This document shows positions 15,964 to 18,326 of a stretch of DNA of 18,326 nucleotides, one piece after another (the first letter of the stretch is position 1; each line of letters begins with the position of its first letter). Source of the stretch: Xanthobacteraceae bacterium. Its GTDB lineage: Bacteria > Pseudomonadota > Alphaproteobacteria > Rhizobiales > Xanthobacteraceae. The notes beneath the pieces are model-generated. The model saw only the letters and a list, made by a program, of their open reading frames with translations, was not told the origin of the DNA and made no database searches. The stretch is from the NCBI GenBank assembly GCA_019746355.1, contig JAIESC010000263.1, forward strand, positions 1 to 18,326, read 5' to 3'. Both the position numbers and the translations under genes were made by a program.

Positions 15964-18003
15964 CTACTTTTCGAGAAGGATCGACCGCATCAGCAGGGCG
16001 CTTTCCCTCTGCGGCATCTGAGAAATCTCTCTGAACATGATGATGCTGATGGTGCAATAGAGCGCGTATTTCGAGCGATCGACCGTCTTGGCGCTAACGA
16101 CCTCCAAATCTGCCTCGGTCACGCCGCTGGCTGCAAGCCTTGTCCGTAGTTTGTCCCATAGCCCTTCCTTGACCTCTGTATCGATTGAGGGACGCTTTAT
16201 CGCGGTCCGAAGCACCCGCTCCTGCACGGAGTGCTCGCGGGCAACAAGATCCTGCGGCAGAAGTGTCATCACTCCGTCGGCACTGGCGCCAGCCGCGTAC
16301 TGGTAGCAGGCCGTGGCGTTGCGCTTGTTAAGCGCGCTGTATTGATCCGCAAGGATTTTTGCGTAATCGACCAGAACGTCGTCATTCGCCAGCGGTATCA
16401 AATTGACAATGAAGGGGTGCAATTTTGCCCGCGCGTCCGCGATCGTCTCGGCTTCGGATTTTCCGCGTACGATGTTCTGATAATAGTCCTCGATGAAGTT
16501 GTCATATGTCTTCGGGAATTTCTGCTTCATCGTTGCGAAAATCGGCAGCGACTTCGCCAGCGCTTCCCCAATGTCCTTCTTCGAAAACTCCGCTCCCATA
16601 CCAGAGATTGCGAACTGACTGCCGTCGGTCAGCGCAGTGACGACCCGTGCTGATACCAACACAGAGGGCTCCGGTTTATACATGTCCGCGTTCGGCGTTG
16701 AGAGTGCCTTTGCAATAAAGCCAGTATCGAAGCCAGCACGCAGAACAATCACGCGCTGCAGTTCATCTAGGTCGCCGTCATTGGCGCCGGGAAAGGCTCC
16801 CTTGTGGAATCCTAGAACCGCGCCCTTTCGCAGATAACGCTCACGGCCGGCTGCAAAGGCCATAGTGCATGCGGACATGCATTTTGAAGAAACATAAGTG
16901 TTTAATCCGCGACTGCGAATGAGTTCGTAAAGCTTCTCTCCTTCCCCAAGCCGCCCGCCAATACTGTCGAGATGAACAACTTTGACGCGACGCGAAGCAT
17001 TTAGAATTTTCGAAAAGTCATCGGCGAGTCCATATTTGAGGCCACCAACGATCTCGGCTTCAGTTCCATCTCGCATGATGCGAATGGAGTAGTCCGGTAT
17101 GTCCGGATCATTTTGAAATGCGATCCGCCACGTCTCCCTTATTTGTGGAGCGCCGTCACGAAGGACGGCACCGATATTGCTCAGAATGCCCAGGATGACT
17201 GCAACTTGGGCAAGGCCGCCCCAAAAGCCGGATCGACCCTGCGCGACGCGAATTGCTTTGTACCGTTCAGCGGACCGCCACGTCCCAATCAGCTGCCAGC
17301 CGACCAGAACCACGATGCAAGCCCAGGTACCTGCAAAAGTGGCGAAGATGCCTAACGGAAAATAGCCGCTCTTAGATGCAAAGACTGCACTGAGAACAAC
17401 CGTCACCGCAACGGCGCCGAAGCTGGCGACAACGTTGATGAGCCAATAGGACACCCACAGCGGCAATTCACCACGCCAGTGCCTAGCGATGAAATTTTGG
17501 CGGCCTTTCGACTCTACGACTTCGCTTGGCACCGGTGCCGACTGAAGCAGCGCGCTGGTCTTGGCGTTCGGCTTGAACAGATCACCGACGGCACCCGCCA
17601 GCAACCCGATGACAACACCCATCGCAATGCCAGCCAGCACATAGCCGCTTATGTAAAATGGATCCTTGCCGACATGGTCGTTTGCCGCAAGCGTAATCGC
17701 CGAATAAATGAGGCCAACGATAGCCCCTGTTTTTGACCAACGATGCTTGCGCGACTTGCCCGCCGGAATCGTGGTCTCGTCCGGCGCGGCGGCGGGCGGT
17801 TCTGGATCGCGCGTCGCAACGAGCGGCACTGGTGGTGGAGGCGCGTGTAGTTCCGGAGTATCTTTTGCGAAGCGCCAGTCGTCGAAGCCCTCGCGCCATA
17901 CCTGCACCTCCGCGCGATTGCGGGTTTTCAGATAGGCCAAGACTGTCTCTGTCGATACAGGCCCTCGCGCCTGCCCCTCGACCGCGACATACCATTCGGA
18001 CAT
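15964..18003 (-). CDS. GYF_2 - multi-TM - ClpP-like membrane protein (predicted serine protease)
   Basis: The protein has 679 residues. A GYF_2 (DUF4339) domain covers 1-50 (WYVAVEGQARGPVS ... VWREGFDDWRFA). A Pro-rich linker covers 50-80. About five membrane segments follow (near 94-108, 118-140, 182-208, 214-240, 260-281). A ClpP/crotonase-like domain covers about 300-475. Its nucleophile region CMSACTMAFAAGRERYLRKG carries Ser377, and GFHKG carries His400, 23 residues later (25 in ClpP). Asp440 is a plausible third member of the triad. VVHLDSIGG matches the oxyanion-side strand and loop of the fold. A C-terminal region of about 200 residues is unrecognised. GYF-type domains commonly bind proline-rich peptides. 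The protein may cleave membrane or envelope substrates, which is inference. The DNA is visibly less GC-rich than its neighbours. The start ATG (complement at 18001-18003) begins MSEWYVAV, as GYF_2 proteins do. Confidence 0.8.
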   Translation of the reverse strand: MSEWYVAVEGQARGPVSTETVLAYLKTRNRAEVQVWREGFDDWRFAKDTPELHAPPPPVPLVATRDPEPPAAAPDETTIPAGKSRKHRWSKTGAIVGLIYSAITLAANDHVGKDPFYISGYVLAGIAMGVVIGLLAGAVGDLFKPNAKTSALLQSAPVPSEVVESKGRQNFIARHWRGELPLWVSYWLINVVASFGAVAVTVVLSAVFASKSGYFPLGIFATFAGTWACIVVLVGWQLIGTWRSAERYKAIRVAQGRSGFWGGLAQVAVILGILSNIGAVLRDGAPQIRETWRIAFQNDPDIPDYSIRIMRDGTEAEIVGGLKYGLADDFSKILNASRRVKVVHLDSIGGRLGEGEKLYELIRSRGLNTYVSSKCMSACTMAFAAGRERYLRKGAVLGFHKGAFPGANDGDLDELQRVIVLRAGFDTGFIAKALSTPNADMYKPEPSVLVSARVVTALTDGSQFAISGMGAEFSKKDIGEALAKSLPIFATMKQKFPKTYDNFIEDYYQNIVRGKSEAETIADARAKLHPFIVNLIPLANDDVLVDYAKILADQYSALNKRNATACYQYAAGASADGVMTLLPQDLVAREHSVQERVLRTAIKRPSIDTEVKEGLWDKLRTRLAASGVTEADLEVVSAKTVDRSKYALYCTISIIMFREISQMPQRESALLMRSILLEK

Positions 18004-18183
18004 AACCCGCCGCCCCCAAGGCCAATGAAAAATACCCCAGGTTGCAACGCAAGAGAACTCCCCCGGAGCCTGCCCCCGAGTTGAAAGAGATTTGGCGCGG
18101 AATGGGCCAGAACCGGAAGTCCTCTGCCCGCGCTTAACACCTTAGCGTGCTGGGAAGCAGACATGTCCCCTTGTACGCAACCG
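18004..18183. other. Upstream region of the GYF/ClpP-like gene
   Basis: This 180-bp gap between two minus-strand genes should hold the promoter of the GYF/ClpP-like gene. An AT-rich patch (complement of AATGAAAAATACC, about 18023-18035) lies 20-30 bp before its start. I saw no clear promoter boxes or strong hairpin. Confidence 0.35.
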
Positions 18184-18326
18184 TTACTCCAAGAACTCCG
18201 CCAGCTCCGGCACCACCCATAGCGGTTTCTCGCCGCGCGCGACGCGCTGTGAGGTGGTCCCGGTTGTCTGAACAGATTTTCCGCAGCGATAAGTGGAGTC
18301 TCTGCCGGGTTTAGGCTGCCAAGCGG
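18184..18326 (-). CDS. C-terminal end of a short conserved ORF (partial, cut by the window edge)
   Basis: The last 47 codons read ...KPGRDSTYRCGKSVQTTG, then TTSQRVARGEKPLWVVPELA and EFLE before the stop at 18184-18186. I do not recognise a family. The frame continues beyond the window. A diverged copy of its middle part (GR-STYR ... VQ-SGTGS) occurs in the opposite orientation at positions 27-71. That duplication suggests a repeat-borne or mobile-element-linked ORF, not a unique gene (inference). Protein-level conservation between the copies, with an in-frame three-codon gap, argues that this frame is or was coding. Confidence 0.45.
   Translation of the reverse strand, partial: AWQPKPGRDSTYRCGKSVQTTGTTSQRVARGEKPLWVVPELAEFLE

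Noticed and set aside
14834..16057. Minus-strand open frame opposite the second solute-binding protein gene
   Set aside because: The plus strand has the signal peptide, ribosome-binding site and family motifs. The minus frame has none and overlaps the end of the GYF/ClpP-like gene.

Overview
The window is GC-rich chromosomal DNA of an alphaproteobacterium, most likely Hyphomicrobiales (Bradyrhizobium / Xanthobacteraceae-like). This rests on gene content: a GapR (DUF2312) nucleoid protein, a DUF882 exported M15-type protein, an LssY_C protein, an orphan sigma-54 response regulator next to a YcbB-type L,D-transpeptidase, UbiD and ThDP enzymes, solute-binding proteins without transporter partners, and an alphaproteobacterial LexA-type box. 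The genus cannot be fixed by eye.

Layout. (1) Positions 1-1079, + strand: an exported FmdE-like protein whose 5' end abuts a repeat fragment, then the nickel-responsive repressor NikR. (2) 1280-7069, + strand: a REC-AAA+-Fis sigma-54 activator with a His-rich linker, an exported L,D-transpeptidase and an exported DUF882/M15 protein. The last two form a plausible cell-wall module, closed by a good intrinsic terminator. (3) 7190-8599, + strand: a TTG-started UbiD-family decarboxylase behind a perfect 11-bp hairpin. (4) 8729-12759, - strand: read 5' to 3', a ThDP-dependent enzyme, an LssY_C membrane protein, a solute-binding protein gene broken by two frameshifts, and gapR with its own structured leader. 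A REP-like palindrome lies in the convergent gap between ubiD and gapR. (5) 12897-14114, + strand: an exported serine hydrolase of the beta-lactamase fold, divergent from the ThDP gene. (6) 14115-14806: the largest gene-free stretch. It holds a contiguous five-way-junction inverted-repeat element, an exact GTTC-N7-GTTC LexA-type box with no recognisable SOS gene, and a short direct repeat. (7) 14807-15775, + strand: a second solute-binding protein gene, interrupted by one in-frame amber codon. (8) 15964-18003, - strand: a large GYF_2 / multi-TM / ClpP-like membrane protein in visibly lower-GC DNA. (9) 18184-18326, - strand: the C-terminal end of a short conserved ORF, whose middle part is also found as a decayed, inverted copy at positions 27-71.

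The most unusual items are the five-way-junction element, the GYF-TM-ClpP-like protein, the orphan LexA-type box, the inverted homologous segments at the two ends, and two independently broken solute-binding protein genes within 6 kb. I do not see a multi-gene defence or biosynthetic system. The window reads as core and accessory housekeeping genes punctuated by repeats and gene decay.
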